Below are positions 1 to 8,027 of a stretch of 42,456 bases of DNA, piece by piece (the stretch's first letter is position 1; each line of letters starts with the position of its first letter). The translations under genes and the position numbers were made by a program. A model generated the notes under the pieces. It saw only the letters and a program-made list of their open reading frames with translations. It did no database searches and was not told where the DNA came from. Source of the DNA: Streptomyces albidus (ex Kaewkla and Franco 2022) (lineage in GTDB: Bacteria > Actinomycetota > Actinomycetes > Streptomycetales > Streptomycetaceae); NCBI RefSeq assembly GCF_013870515.1, contig NZ_JACBXA010000027.1, positions 1 to 42,456 of the forward strand. Direction: 5' to 3'.

Positions 1-1
1 C

Positions 2-115
2 TTCCTCGGGCCGTGGATCGGCAGGCGTCTGCGCGGCCGGTCATCCGGAGACGGACGTACGGCCAAGCGCCCGCAGCTTCTCCCCGTGCAGGCTCCCGCC
101 GACACCGGGTGGTGA
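2..115 (+). CDS. C-terminal fragment of an unknown protein
   Basis: An open frame enters from the left edge and stops at TGA 113-115, giving 37 residues. They begin FLGPWIGRRLRGR and end in a basic, proline-rich tail. The start, any domains and the family lie outside the window. A hydrophobic stretch followed by a basic tail would fit the end of a membrane protein, but this is inference only. It converges with the minus-strand gene at 147-410. Confidence 0.3.
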   Translation, partial: FLGPWIGRRLRGRSSGDGRTAKRPQLLPVQAPADTGW

Positions 116-146
116 GCCCTCTGCTGCTGCCCGCGGCAGGGGCTGC

Positions 147-410
147 TCAGGCCTCCTCCTCCCGGTAGAGCCCGAGGCCTTCGTGGCTCGGCTCCTCGTT
201 CAACGCCCGTTCGAGGAGCATCGAGTACGCCACGTCGAGGTGCCGGCGTCCCGTACGCAGTGCCTCCAGGGACGCCGAGAGCTGCCACGGCAGGACGTCG
301 GGGCTCGCGCCCGACTGCCCGGGCCCTCCCGCGATTCCGGCGCGGGCCGCCGAGACGGCACCCATGCACTCGTCGATGTGAGTGACCAACTCTGCGTTCT
401 CGGAATGCAC
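147..410 (-). CDS. small hypothetical protein (87 aa)
   Basis: An 87-residue acidic, mostly helical protein starting MHSENAELVTHIDEC and ending LYREEEA. The codon pattern is typical of the window and the ORF stands alone between two unrelated features. It has no transmembrane segment, no signal peptide and no metal-binding motif. A purine-rich AAGGGG lies close upstream of the ATG, so the start is plausible but not firm. I do not recognise the family. The longer overlapping frame at 200-634 looks like a shadow because it is arginine-rich and has no recognisable features. Confidence 0.6.
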   Translation of the reverse strand: MHSENAELVTHIDECMGAVSAARAGIAGGPGQSGASPDVLPWQLSASLEALRTGRRHLDVAYSMLLERALNEEPSHEGLGLYREEEA

Positions 411-653
411 ATTGACCCCTTACCTGCCGCTTGTCCGCCGCGGAAGCGGCAGTCCCACCCGCCCGCGACGAAACCCGCATCTCCGCCGCCGATGCCTCGC
501 TCCGTCCGCTCTCCGGCCGTGCCCGGAGGGCCCTTTCGTGGCCACGACGCCGGTGTCCGGCAGACGGGACCCGCGTTCGGCAGGAGGCGGTGACGTGCAC
601 GGCCAACCGACCAGTTGCTCGTCTCTCCGCGCAAGGGGACGGGAGCCTCGTCG

Positions 654-1199
654 TCAGTCCACCCGGCAGTCGGCGAGGTCGACGCGGGTCATGGCCTGGG
701 GGTAGCGACGGGCGAATCCGACGTAGACGTCCACTCCGTAACCGACGAAGTCGTCGTGCTTTCCGTCCGGCAAGGGCTTCACCCGGCCCGGGACTCCGAG
801 CACCATCGACCGTTCGGGCACGACGAGCCCTTCCGGCACCACCGCGCCGGCCCCGACGACGGAACCGCCGTGGACGTGGGCCCGGTTGAGGACCACCGAC
901 ATCGAACCGATCAGGCAGCGGTTCTCGACCGTGCAGCCCTCCAGGTGGGCGTTGTGCCCGACGACGCACTCGTCCCCGATGAGGGTGGGCCACTGCTCTG
1001 TCGTGTGAACGACCGTGCCGTCCTGCACGGACGTGCGCGAGCCGACCTCGATCCGGCCGTGATCGCCGCGCAGGACGGCCCCCGGCCACACCGACGACTG
1101 GGCGCCCACGCTGACTCGGCCGATGAGCACCGCATCGGGATGGATGTAGGCGTCGGCACTCACCTGTGGGCGAATCCCGTCGAACGCGTAGACCGGCAT
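654..1199 (-). CDS. gamma-carbonic anhydrase/PaaY-like hexapeptide-repeat protein
   Basis: 181 residues of left-handed beta-helix hexapeptide repeats (for example DAVLIGRVSVGAQSSVWPGA at 22-41), the fold of gamma-carbonic anhydrases and of the PaaY thioesterase from phenylacetate catabolism. The start at 1199 is preferred because AAGGAG sits 10 bp upstream, inside the end of the amidohydrolase gene; a start 9 codons earlier lacks such support. Metal-site positions are H65 and H82, but the usual third histidine, in the segment GHxxxLHGC, is Glu87 here (GHNAHLEGC), with an extra His at 85. It is the last gene of the box operon, 7 bp after the amidohydrolase. By analogy with PaaY it may hydrolyse stalled CoA esters. 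That role is inference, and carbonic anhydrase activity is doubtful. Confidence 0.82.
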   Translation of the reverse strand: MPVYAFDGIRPQVSADAYIHPDAVLIGRVSVGAQSSVWPGAVLRGDHGRIEVGSRTSVQDGTVVHTTEQWPTLIGDECVVGHNAHLEGCTVENRCLIGSMSVVLNRAHVHGGSVVGAGAVVPEGLVVPERSMVLGVPGRVKPLPDGKHDDFVGYGVDVYVGFARRYPQAMTRVDLADCRVD

Positions 1200-1206
1200 G
1201 GGGTGT

Positions 1207-2073
1207 TCACTCCTTCTCGCGCGCAAGGCCGTGGTAGACGCGCATGGCGTTCTCGGCGAGCACCATCGGCACGGTGTCGTCGGCCAGGCCCAACCCTGCC
1301 ACCGCGCGGGCGTTGACGGCGGTGCCGGGCACCCCGGGCCAGTCGGTGCCGAAGATCCACTTGCGGGCGAGCCTGTTCAGGTCGTGCCGCGCGTAGTACG
1401 TCGTCAGGCGCTTGGGAGGCAGTCCGGACAGCTCGATCCACACGTTGTCGTGGGAGAGGGCGAGGAAGGCCGCGGCGTCGTACCACCACCCCCTCCCTCC
1501 GTGGGCTAGCACGACCTTGAGGTTCGGGAACTGCCTCAGCACCGGGTAGAGCTGCGTCGGATCCGCGAGCTCGTTCATCGAGCCCGGGAAGGACGACGTC
1601 CCGCAGTGCGTCACGAGTGGGACGTTCCGCTCGACGAGCAGCGAGTACGCCGGATACAGCGCCGGATCGTCCAGGCGGAACCCGCCGTGCACGGGGTGCA
1701 GTTTGAGCGCCGCCGCCCCGAGGTCGAGCTGCCGCCGCAGCTCCTTGTCGACCGGGAAGTGCAGATGCGGGTTGACGTTGGCCACCGGACGGAAGCGCCG
1801 CGGGTTGTGCTCGATCAGGGGCAGCAGGTCGTCGAACCGCTGGTAGCCCGTCGCCTTCGGGCTGTATTCGCAGAACAGCAGCGCCACGTCGACGCCTTCG
1901 GCCGCGAACAGACGGTCCAGCTTCGCCGGATCAGGCCTGCCGTCGGCGTCCCAGACGTCTTCCAGCACGCCCTCCCGCCCGAAGTCGAGGGCCCACTGCG
2001 ACCAGGCCGGGGCGATGCTCGGCAGAAGCGGCACGTGCACATGGGCGTCGACCAGCAGGTGACCGTCCAACAT
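1207..2073 (-). CDS. amidohydrolase-2 family metal hydrolase or decarboxylase
   Basis: 288 residues of the amidohydrolase 2 (PF04909-type) TIM barrel. Metal-site signatures are visible in order: HVH at 11-13, K124 in ALKLHP, H156 in VTHCGT, H191 in LAHGG and D244 in FGTDWPG. The family includes the decarboxylases of aminocarboxymuconate and hydroxybenzoates as well as C-C and C-O hydrolases, so the chemistry cannot be read from sequence. It lies between the 7Fe ferredoxin and the hexapeptide protein in the box operon. It might prepare an aromatic acid for CoA ligation or act on a ring-cleavage product. It is not a known core box enzyme. Confidence 0.85.
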   Translation of the reverse strand: MLDGHLLVDAHVHVPLLPSIAPAWSQWALDFGREGVLEDVWDADGRPDPAKLDRLFAAEGVDVALLFCEYSPKATGYQRFDDLLPLIEHNPRRFRPVANVNPHLHFPVDKELRRQLDLGAAALKLHPVHGGFRLDDPALYPAYSLLVERNVPLVTHCGTSSFPGSMNELADPTQLYPVLRQFPNLKVVLAHGGRGWWYDAAAFLALSHDNVWIELSGLPPKRLTTYYARHDLNRLARKWIFGTDWPGVPGTAVNARAVAGLGLADDTVPMVLAENAMRVYHGLAREKE

Positions 2074-2084
2074 CGTATGAACCC

Positions 2085-2423
2085 CTAGTTGCCTGAGTGA
2101 TTCGACACCAGCGTCGTGTCGACGCCGATGTCACCCGTCAGCCGTGAACCGCCGGGCGTGCCGACGGGTTCCTCCCTGCCGGGCAGCACCTCGTTGAAGA
2201 AGGTCTTGTTGTCCTCGATGAACTCCTGCTGATCCTCGGGCACCCGGCGGTCCTGGGATATGGCTTCGACGGGGCACACAGGCTCGCATGCGCCGCAGTC
2301 GATGCACTCCTTGCCGTTGATGTACAGCTTGCGCTCGCCGACGTAGATGCAGTCGACCGGGCACTCCTCGACGCAGGACTGGTCGGTGATGTCGATGCAG
2401 TCCGACATGATCACGTAGGGCAC
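2085..2423 (-). CDS. fdxA: 7Fe (3Fe-4S/4Fe-4S) ferredoxin
   Basis: 112-residue ferredoxin of the FdxA type. Cysteines are at 9, 17, 21, 25, 40, 43, 46 and 50. By the known pattern, C9, C17 and C50 bind a 3Fe-4S cluster, C21, C40, C43 and C46 bind a 4Fe-4S cluster, and C25 is free. The GTG start at 2423 follows AGGAG at good spacing; the much longer open frame upstream is a shadow of the reductase gene. It follows the NADPH:ferredoxin reductase in the operon, so the pair probably carries electrons to the BoxB diiron epoxidase. A second role in general redox metabolism cannot be excluded. Confidence 0.93.
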   Translation of the reverse strand: MPYVIMSDCIDITDQSCVEECPVDCIYVGERKLYINGKECIDCGACEPVCPVEAISQDRRVPEDQQEFIEDNKTFFNEVLPGREEPVGTPGGSRLTGDIGVDTTLVSNHSGN

Positions 2424-2440
2424 GGTGCTTCTCCTCGTAC

Positions 2441-3481
2441 TCAGGCCACGGCCGCGACGACGGGCGCCGCGTCGGTGCTGTGGCCGGGGAACAACGACTC
2501 GCCGGGATCGAGGTGCACCGCGGCGTTGTTGACCGCGGTGGCCACCTCGCCGAAGCCGACGGAGATCAGGCGTACCTTGCCGGGATACTCCGAGATGTCT
2601 CCCGCCGCGTAGACCCCGGGAACGTCGGTCGCCATCCTCGAATCCACCAGGAGGTGCCGGTTGTCGTGCAGTTCGAATCCCCAGTCGCGCATCGGTCCGA
2701 GATCGGCGAGGAAGCCGAGTGCGGCGACGACGCGTTGGGCCTCCAGCACGACGGGTTCCTGGTTCTTGCAGGTGACTTCGACCTTCTCGACGGCCCCGTT
2801 CCCCTCGATCCGGGTCACCTGCGCATCGGTCACCACCGTGGCGCCGCAGGACAGCACCGCCTCGACGGTGGCCGCATGCGCCCGGAATGCCGTCCGCCGG
2901 TGTACGAGCGTCACCGACCGGGCCACCGGCTTCAGCGCGAGCACCCAGTCGCACGCGCTGTCGCCACCGCCGACCACGACCACGTCGGTGCCCGCGAAGT
3001 CGGCCTGCGACGGCACGAAGTAGGACAGCCCGCGTCCCAGGAACTCCTCACCGGCGGGCAGCGGCCGGGGGGTGAAGGTCCCGATGCCGCCCGTCACCAC
3101 CACTGCACCGCAGTCGATCACCGCGCCGCTGGAGGTCCTCAGGCTGAAGCGGTCGGGACCGCCCTCGACGGGGACGCGCTCCAGCGACTGCGCCTGCTGG
3201 CCGAGCAGGTACAACGGGCCGTACCGTCCGGCCTGTTCGACGAGATTGCCGACGAGGTCGCGCCCGCGGACACTCGGGAAGCCGGCGATGTCGTAGATGG
3301 GCTTCTCCGGATACATCGCGGTCACCTGGCCGCCCGGCTCGGGCAGCGAGTCCACCAACGCGACGCGTAGCCCGCGGACGCCGGCGTAGTAGGCGCCGTA
3401 GAGGCCGACCGGCCCGGCTCCCACGAGTACGAGGTCCACCTCGTACCGTTCGCCGGCCTGGTGCTGCTCTCCACTGGTCAT
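2441..3481 (-). CDS. ferredoxin--NADP+ reductase, thioredoxin-reductase-like type
   Basis: 346 residues. An N-terminal FAD-binding GAGPVGLYGA at 21-30 is followed by YDIAGFPSV, a central NADP-binding VVVVGGGDSACDW, and a C-terminal AAGDISEYPGK segment that contacts FAD. The overall plan is that of thioredoxin reductase, but the redox-active CxxC is absent, which defines the TrxR-like ferredoxin/flavodoxin-NADP+ reductases. The start at 3481 follows AGGAGGAGCAG; an upstream start adds 31 poor-quality residues. It sits 17 bp upstream of fdxA and just after the CoA ligase. In context it should move electrons from NADPH to the ferredoxin and on to BoxB, the job done by the fused BoxA in proteobacteria. 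Confidence 0.92.
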   Translation of the reverse strand: MTSGEQHQAGERYEVDLVLVGAGPVGLYGAYYAGVRGLRVALVDSLPEPGGQVTAMYPEKPIYDIAGFPSVRGRDLVGNLVEQAGRYGPLYLLGQQAQSLERVPVEGGPDRFSLRTSSGAVIDCGAVVVTGGIGTFTPRPLPAGEEFLGRGLSYFVPSQADFAGTDVVVVGGGDSACDWVLALKPVARSVTLVHRRTAFRAHAATVEAVLSCGATVVTDAQVTRIEGNGAVEKVEVTCKNQEPVVLEAQRVVAALGFLADLGPMRDWGFELHDNRHLLVDSRMATDVPGVYAAGDISEYPGKVRLISVGFGEVATAVNNAAVHLDPGESLFPGHSTDAAPVVAAVA

Positions 3482-3506
3482 CTGCTCCTCCTGCACGTGC
3501 TCGCGG

Positions 3507-5144
3507 TCAGACGACGGCCTCGGGCTCGGCAGACGTCCGGTCAGGGCCTGCCGGCGTGCCCTCTGCGGGACCATCCGCGCTGCCGTCCTCGGCGGCCATC
3601 CGACGGATCTTGAAGCGCTGCAACTTGCCGCTGGCCGTACGCGGCAGCTCGTCCACGCACACCACTCGACGGGGGGCCTTGAAGTGGGCGAGGCCGTCCC
3701 GGCAGAAGCCGATCAGCTCCTCCGCGTCGGCGGTGGCGCCGTCCTTGAGCACCACGTAACCCACGGGCTTGTCCAGGCCCTCCGCGTCCGGGACGCCCAC
3801 GACGGCGGCCTCGAGGATGTCCTCGTGCTCGATCAGCCGGCTCTCGACCTCGGCCGGCGAGACCCAGATGCCGCCCGCCTTCAGCATGTCGTTGGACCGC
3901 CCGAGGCAGGTGTATCGGCCCTCGTCATCCTGCACGTAGGTGTCGCCGGTGGCCAGCCAGTCACCCTGGAAGACGTGGCGGCTGGTCTCGGTGCGGCACC
4001 AGTAACCGGTCGCGATCGACTCGCCCTTGACGTACAGCGACCCCGCCTCGCCGGGCGGCCGTACGGCGCCGTGCTCGTCGCGGATCTGGAGCTCGTACCC
4101 GGGCACCGGGTGTCCGCTGGTCCCCGGGCCGATGTCGTCGGGCCGGTTGGAGAGGAATATGTGCAACGCCTCCGTGGAGCCCAGACCGTCGATGATCCCG
4201 ACGCCGAAGTGGCCCCGCCAGCGCTCCAGGAGCGGGGCGGGCAGGGCCTCACCGGCGGAGACCCCGAGTCGTACCGACGCCATCAGGTCCGCCGGCAGCT
4301 CCGCGGCCAGCATCCCGGCGTAGAAGGTGGGGACGCCGAAGAAGAGAGTGGGCCGGTCGGCGCGCACCCTCTCGGCGACGACCTCGGGTGTGGGACGGCG
4401 TGGCTCGAGAATCGTGGTGGCGCCCGCCGAGAGCGGAAAGAACGCGGAGTTGCCGATCCCGTAGGCGAAGAAGAGCTTCGCGACCGACAGGCACCGGTCA
4501 TCCGGACGGATCCCCAGCACCTGGTCCCCGTACGTCTCGCACACGTGGCGGATGTTGGCGTGCCGGTGCATGGCGGCCTTCGGCATCCCGGTCGTGCCGG
4601 AGGTGTAGAGCCACAACGCAGGCGTGTCCTCACCGGTGGCTGCGGCCTCGCCGTCGTCTGCCGTGACACCGTCGAGGGCCTCCGCCCACGGCAGGCGCAA
4701 CACCCCTGCCGGTACTGCTGGTTCGGCGTCGCCCACCACGACGAGGTGGGTCACGTCCGGTGACGCGCGGACCGCTTCGGCGCAGGCGTCGGCGAACTCC
4801 GCCGTGCAGACGAGCACTCGTGCGCCGCAGTCGGCCAGGATCGAACCGAGCTCCCTGCCGGTGAGCATCGTGCTGACCGGCACGGCGACCAGCCCCGCAC
4901 GGAACGCGCCCAGGATCGTGGTCAGCAGCTCCGGGGTGTCGGACATGCAGCACATGACCCGCTCGTCGCGGTGCATGCCCAGCCGCCGCAGCGCACCGGC
5001 CACGCGGGCCACGTCGTCGTACAGCTGGGCGTAGGTGATGTCGCCCCCGGCGTGGCGCACGGCGGGATGCCCGCCGCGGCCGCGCTCGAGGTGCCGGTCG
5101 ACAAGGTAGGTGGCGGCGTTGAAAGACCGTGACGGCGTGGGCAT
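3507..5144 (-). CDS. bclA: benzoate--CoA ligase
   Basis: 545-residue ANL-superfamily acyl-CoA synthetase of the benzoate-CoA ligase type. The phosphate-binding loop LYTSGTTGMPKAAMH, the adenine-site GLGSTEALHIFLSN, the ATGD motif and the C-terminal PRTASGKLQRFKIR with its catalytic lysine are all present. The N-terminus (NAATYLVDRHLERGRGGHPA) is typical of benzoate-CoA ligases. GGAGG precedes the ATG at about 9 bp. It would activate benzoate (or a substituted benzoate) with ATP and CoA, giving the substrate for BoxB. It lies 41 bp after boxC. The short tail after the last motif is low in complexity. Confidence 0.92.
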   Translation of the reverse strand: MPTPSRSFNAATYLVDRHLERGRGGHPAVRHAGGDITYAQLYDDVARVAGALRRLGMHRDERVMCCMSDTPELLTTILGAFRAGLVAVPVSTMLTGRELGSILADCGARVLVCTAEFADACAEAVRASPDVTHLVVVGDAEPAVPAGVLRLPWAEALDGVTADDGEAAATGEDTPALWLYTSGTTGMPKAAMHRHANIRHVCETYGDQVLGIRPDDRCLSVAKLFFAYGIGNSAFFPLSAGATTILEPRRPTPEVVAERVRADRPTLFFGVPTFYAGMLAAELPADLMASVRLGVSAGEALPAPLLERWRGHFGVGIIDGLGSTEALHIFLSNRPDDIGPGTSGHPVPGYELQIRDEHGAVRPPGEAGSLYVKGESIATGYWCRTETSRHVFQGDWLATGDTYVQDDEGRYTCLGRSNDMLKAGGIWVSPAEVESRLIEHEDILEAAVVGVPDAEGLDKPVGYVVLKDGATADAEELIGFCRDGLAHFKAPRRVVCVDELPRTASGKLQRFKIRRMAAEDGSADGPAEGTPAGPDRTSAEPEAVV

Positions 5145-5185
5145 GAGTTCTTCGCCTCCTTCTTCCTCAGCAGCAGTCGGCTGTG

Positions 5186-6934
5186 TCAGACCCGCTTGAC
5201 GTCGAAGTCGGCTCGCTTACCGGTGCCGTAGCGGCGCAGCGCGCCTTCCGGGCCGGATGCGTTGGGACGGTTGAAGATCCAGTTCTGCCAGGCGGTCAGC
5301 CGCCCGAAGATCTTGGTCTCCATCGACTCGGGCCCCACGAAACGGTGGTTGGCCTCCATCCCGGTCAACGCGTCGGGCGACAGCGAGGCGCGCTCCTCCA
5401 GCACGATGCGCAGTTCGTCCTCGTAGTCGATGTCGTCGAGCGCCATGGTGACCAGCCCGAGTGCGGCGGCCTCGTCGGCTTCGAGCGGGGCTCCCGAGCG
5501 GGCCAGCGCCGCCTGCAGTTCCTCCTCGGCCGCGTGGAACCGCGACTCCAGCCGGGTCAGCCCGTTGCCCATCGGATACGCGCCCTGGTTGGCGCCGCCG
5601 ATGACCAGGGAGGCCGGGTCGGCCTCGGGGTCGACGTCCTCGAAGACGCCCGCCAGCATGTACTGCCTGTCGCCGGCCAGCGCGAGTTCCAGCAGCGTTC
5701 CGGCGAAGCAGCTGCCCGGCTCGATCAGCGCGACGAGGCTGCGGCTGGTGACGTCCAGGCGCTTGAACGTCCGCTTGAGGTAGTGCCGGACCTCGTTGAC
5801 GAACCAGTCGTCGGCAAGTGCGTCCAGTTGTGCGTCGTGGGCCAGCACCGTCCCGGCGTCGCCCTTGGTGCGGAACACCCAGGTGCCGAGCTCGAGTTCG
5901 TTGGTGCGCAGCCGCAGGATCAGGTCGTCGAGTTCCCGTGCCAGCGCGAGCGGCCAGTAGCGGGCACCCTGCTCGTGCACGGCCGCGGCGTCCGCGGGCG
6001 GAGCCTCGGCGGGCGCCTGAACCGTGATCTCGACGCGCCGCTGGTCGCGCAGCAGCTGCGCCTCGACGTGCGGGTAGGTGATCGCCACGTCGGTCTCCGC
6101 GCGGTTCAGCGGAGTCAGCGCGACCCCCTGCTCGCCGGTCGGACGGTGCGAGCGCCGTGCTGCTTCCTCGGCCCGCGTGCGGACCTCGGCGTCGAACCGG
6201 CCCCGGGAGACCGCGGCATCGACAAGTCGCCACTCCACGGCGGTCGTTCCCTTGATGCCCTCGCTCTTGGTGGCGAAGATGTCGGCCCGGTCCTTGCGGA
6301 CGTGCCGCTTGTCCACCACCCGGGTCAGGCCGCCGGTGCCGGGCAGCACGCCCAGAAGCGGCACCTCCGGAAGCGCGACCGCCGACGAGCCGTCGTCGAC
6401 GAGGACGATCTGGTCGCAGGCCAGGGCGAGTTCGTAACCTCCGCCGGCGGAGGTGCCGTTGACCGCGGCGATGTAGGTCTGTCCGGAGTGCTGCGTCGCG
6501 TCCTCGAAGCCGTTGCGGGTCTCGTTGGTGAACTTGCAGAAGTTCACCTTCCAGGCGTGCGTGGACTGGGCGAGCATCTTGATGTTCGCGCCGGCGCAGA
6601 ACATCCGCTCCAACCCGCCGGTGACCACGACGGACTTGACCTCGGGGTGCTCGAAGCGCAGCCGCTGCACGGCGTCGTAGAGCTCGATGTCGACCCCGAG
6701 GTCGTATGAGTTGCTCTTGAGCTGGTAGCCGGGGACGATCCCGCCGTCCTGGTCGACCAGCAGCGTGAGCGTCGCGACCTCGCCGTCGACGTCGAGCTTC
6801 CAGTGCCGGTAGCGGTCGGGCGAGGTGTCGAACGAGACGGAAGGTACGCCGTCGGCACCCTCAGCCGCCTCGAGGTGCCCGGCGCCGGTGTCACTGCCGG
6901 GGATCTGGGTGCTGGTCTCGACCGCGGCGGTCAT
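5186..6934 (-). CDS. boxC: 2,3-epoxybenzoyl-CoA dihydrolase (benzoyl-CoA-dihydrodiol lyase) BoxC
   Basis: 582 residues of the crotonase superfamily, BoxC branch. An N-terminal variable stretch is followed by SPDRYRHWKLDVDGEVATLTL, the oxyanion-hole segments MFCAGANIKML and NGTSAGGGYELALACDQIVL, and EVPLLGVLPGTGGLTR. The long C-terminal half is also typical of BoxC. The enzyme opens 2,3-epoxybenzoyl-CoA hydrolytically to 3,4-didehydroadipyl-CoA semialdehyde and formate. The start at 6934 has GAGGAG upstream; the frame stays open far beyond it, but that part overlaps paaX antisense and is a shadow. First gene of the six-gene operon. Confidence 0.95.
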   Translation of the reverse strand: MTAAVETSTQIPGSDTGAGHLEAAEGADGVPSVSFDTSPDRYRHWKLDVDGEVATLTLLVDQDGGIVPGYQLKSNSYDLGVDIELYDAVQRLRFEHPEVKSVVVTGGLERMFCAGANIKMLAQSTHAWKVNFCKFTNETRNGFEDATQHSGQTYIAAVNGTSAGGGYELALACDQIVLVDDGSSAVALPEVPLLGVLPGTGGLTRVVDKRHVRKDRADIFATKSEGIKGTTAVEWRLVDAAVSRGRFDAEVRTRAEEAARRSHRPTGEQGVALTPLNRAETDVAITYPHVEAQLLRDQRRVEITVQAPAEAPPADAAAVHEQGARYWPLALARELDDLILRLRTNELELGTWVFRTKGDAGTVLAHDAQLDALADDWFVNEVRHYLKRTFKRLDVTSRSLVALIEPGSCFAGTLLELALAGDRQYMLAGVFEDVDPEADPASLVIGGANQGAYPMGNGLTRLESRFHAAEEELQAALARSGAPLEADEAAALGLVTMALDDIDYEDELRIVLEERASLSPDALTGMEANHRFVGPESMETKIFGRLTAWQNWIFNRPNASGPEGALRRYGTGKRADFDVKRV

Positions 6935-6971
6935 CGCACTCCTCCAAGCGCTCGATGCGTCTTGAGCGATG

Positions 6972-7013
6972 ACTCTACATTGGCATGGTGAGTCGTCAAC
7001 AGCACGTAGTATG
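6972..7013 (-). promoter_or_regulatory. boxC operon promoter with upstream element shared with boxB
   Basis: On the minus strand, TTGACG (6994-6999) and TAGAGT (6972-6977) are separated by 16 bp, a good actinobacterial housekeeping promoter. The predicted 5' UTR is about 30 nt. The -35 is the end of a 20-bp element, CATACTACGTGCTGTTGACG (6994-7013), that recurs with 16 of 20 identities at the same distance from boxB. An operator for the adjacent PaaX-type regulator is the simplest reading, but this is inference. Confidence 0.65.
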
Positions 7014-7096
7014 TTTTTCCCTGCGAACGCCCGGGACCGCTGTGGGCGCGGACTAGAATTCCGGGTGTTCCCGCCCCCTTCGAGAGGACTCGACAC

Positions 7097-7966
7097 GTGG
7101 CCGCTGCCGGTACGCCTGTGGAAAGTGCACCGAGCCCGCGGCAGGCCTGGCCGGGCTCGTCGAGTGCGCGCTCCCTGCTGCTGACCGTGCTCGGCGAGTT
7201 CGTTCTGCCGAGGCGGGAACCGGTCTGGACGGGCGCCCTGCTCGGGGCGCTGGAATCCCTCGGCATCGAGGAGAAGGCGGCACGGCAGGCGCTTGCGCGG
7301 TCCTCCACCGAAGGCCTGCTGGTGTCGGACCGGGTCGGCCGCCGTACGCGATGGAGCCTCACGCCGGACGGAGAACAGCTGCTCGAGGAAGGCACCGAGC
7401 GGATCTACACGTTCATGCGGCACACGCAACGCTGGGACGGCCGTTGGCTCGTGCTCGCGGTGACGGTGCCGGAGACCCAGCGAAGGCTGCGGCACAAGCT
7501 GCGCACCCGCCTGACCTGGGCGGGGATGGGATCGCCCGCACCTGGCCTGTGGGTGGTGCCCGACGCCGGGCGGGCCGAGGAAGTCCGGGCCATCGTGCGG
7601 GAGCTCGGCATCGAGCACAGCACCATGTCGTGGACGGGGCCCTCGGCCGGGATCGGCGACCCCCAGGACGTCGTCTCGGCCGCCTGGCCGCTGAACAAGA
7701 TCGAGACGGCCTACGGCGAATTCGTCGAGCAGTTCAACAGCGTGCAGGTAGGCGACCAGCAGGAGGCGTTCGTGGCCCAGGTGCACCTGGTGCACGCTTG
7801 GCGGCGCTTCCCAGCCCTGGACCCGGCACTGCCCGGGGAGCTGCTCGACCAGGACTGGCCGGGCCCGGACGCGGCCACGGTCTTCCACCGCTGCCATGAG
7901 CGCTGGCACCGAAGGGCCCAGGCGTACTGGCAGCGCCTGTGCACGGGCGCCGACGACCGGTCCTGA
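7097..7966 (+). CDS. paaX: PaaX-family transcriptional regulator
   Basis: 289 residues. After a disordered N-terminus comes the PaaX winged-helix domain ([34 protein letters not shown]), then the central PaaX segment ([34 protein letters not shown]) and the C-terminal domain. PaaX represses phenylacetate catabolism and is released by phenylacetyl-CoA; here benzoyl-CoA or another aryl-CoA is a likely ligand, by inference. The GTG start at 7097 follows GAGAGG. The gene is divergent from boxC, with a 162-bp intergenic region, and converges on boxB. A TAGAAT at 7054-7059 may be its -10, without a clear -35. Confidence 0.9.
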   Translation: MAAAGTPVESAPSPRQAWPGSSSARSLLLTVLGEFVLPRREPVWTGALLGALESLGIEEKAARQALARSSTEGLLVSDRVGRRTRWSLTPDGEQLLEEGTERIYTFMRHTQRWDGRWLVLAVTVPETQRRLRHKLRTRLTWAGMGSPAPGLWVVPDAGRAEEVRAIVRELGIEHSTMSWTGPSAGIGDPQDVVSAAWPLNKIETAYGEFVEQFNSVQVGDQQEAFVAQVHLVHAWRRFPALDPALPGELLDQDWPGPDAATVFHRCHERWHRRAQAYWQRLCTGADDRS

Positions 7967-7978
7967 CGACGACAGACC

Positions 7979-8008
7979 GGCGCCCGGTCCGCCGAGGGAC
8001 CGGGCGCC
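7979..8008. terminator. bidirectional hairpin terminator between paaX and boxB
   Basis: A perfect 12-bp stem, GGCGCCCGGTCC (7979-7990) with its complement at 7997-8008, encloses a 6-nt loop. It sits in the 61-bp gap between the convergent ends of paaX and boxB. There is no U-tract, as is common in high-GC actinobacteria. Confidence 0.8.
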
Positions 8009-8027
8009 GTGCGACGGTGACGGGCTC

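Noticed and set aside
2424..2954. Long minus-strand frame running into the ferredoxin
   Set aside because: It overlaps the reductase gene in another frame and is Arg/Gly-rich; the GTG at 2423 with AGGAG is the real ferredoxin start.
6935..7909. Minus-strand extension of the boxC frame upstream of 6934 to 7909
   Set aside because: It runs antisense through paaX, is low in complexity, and GAGGAG with ATG 6934 gives the proper BoxC N-terminus.
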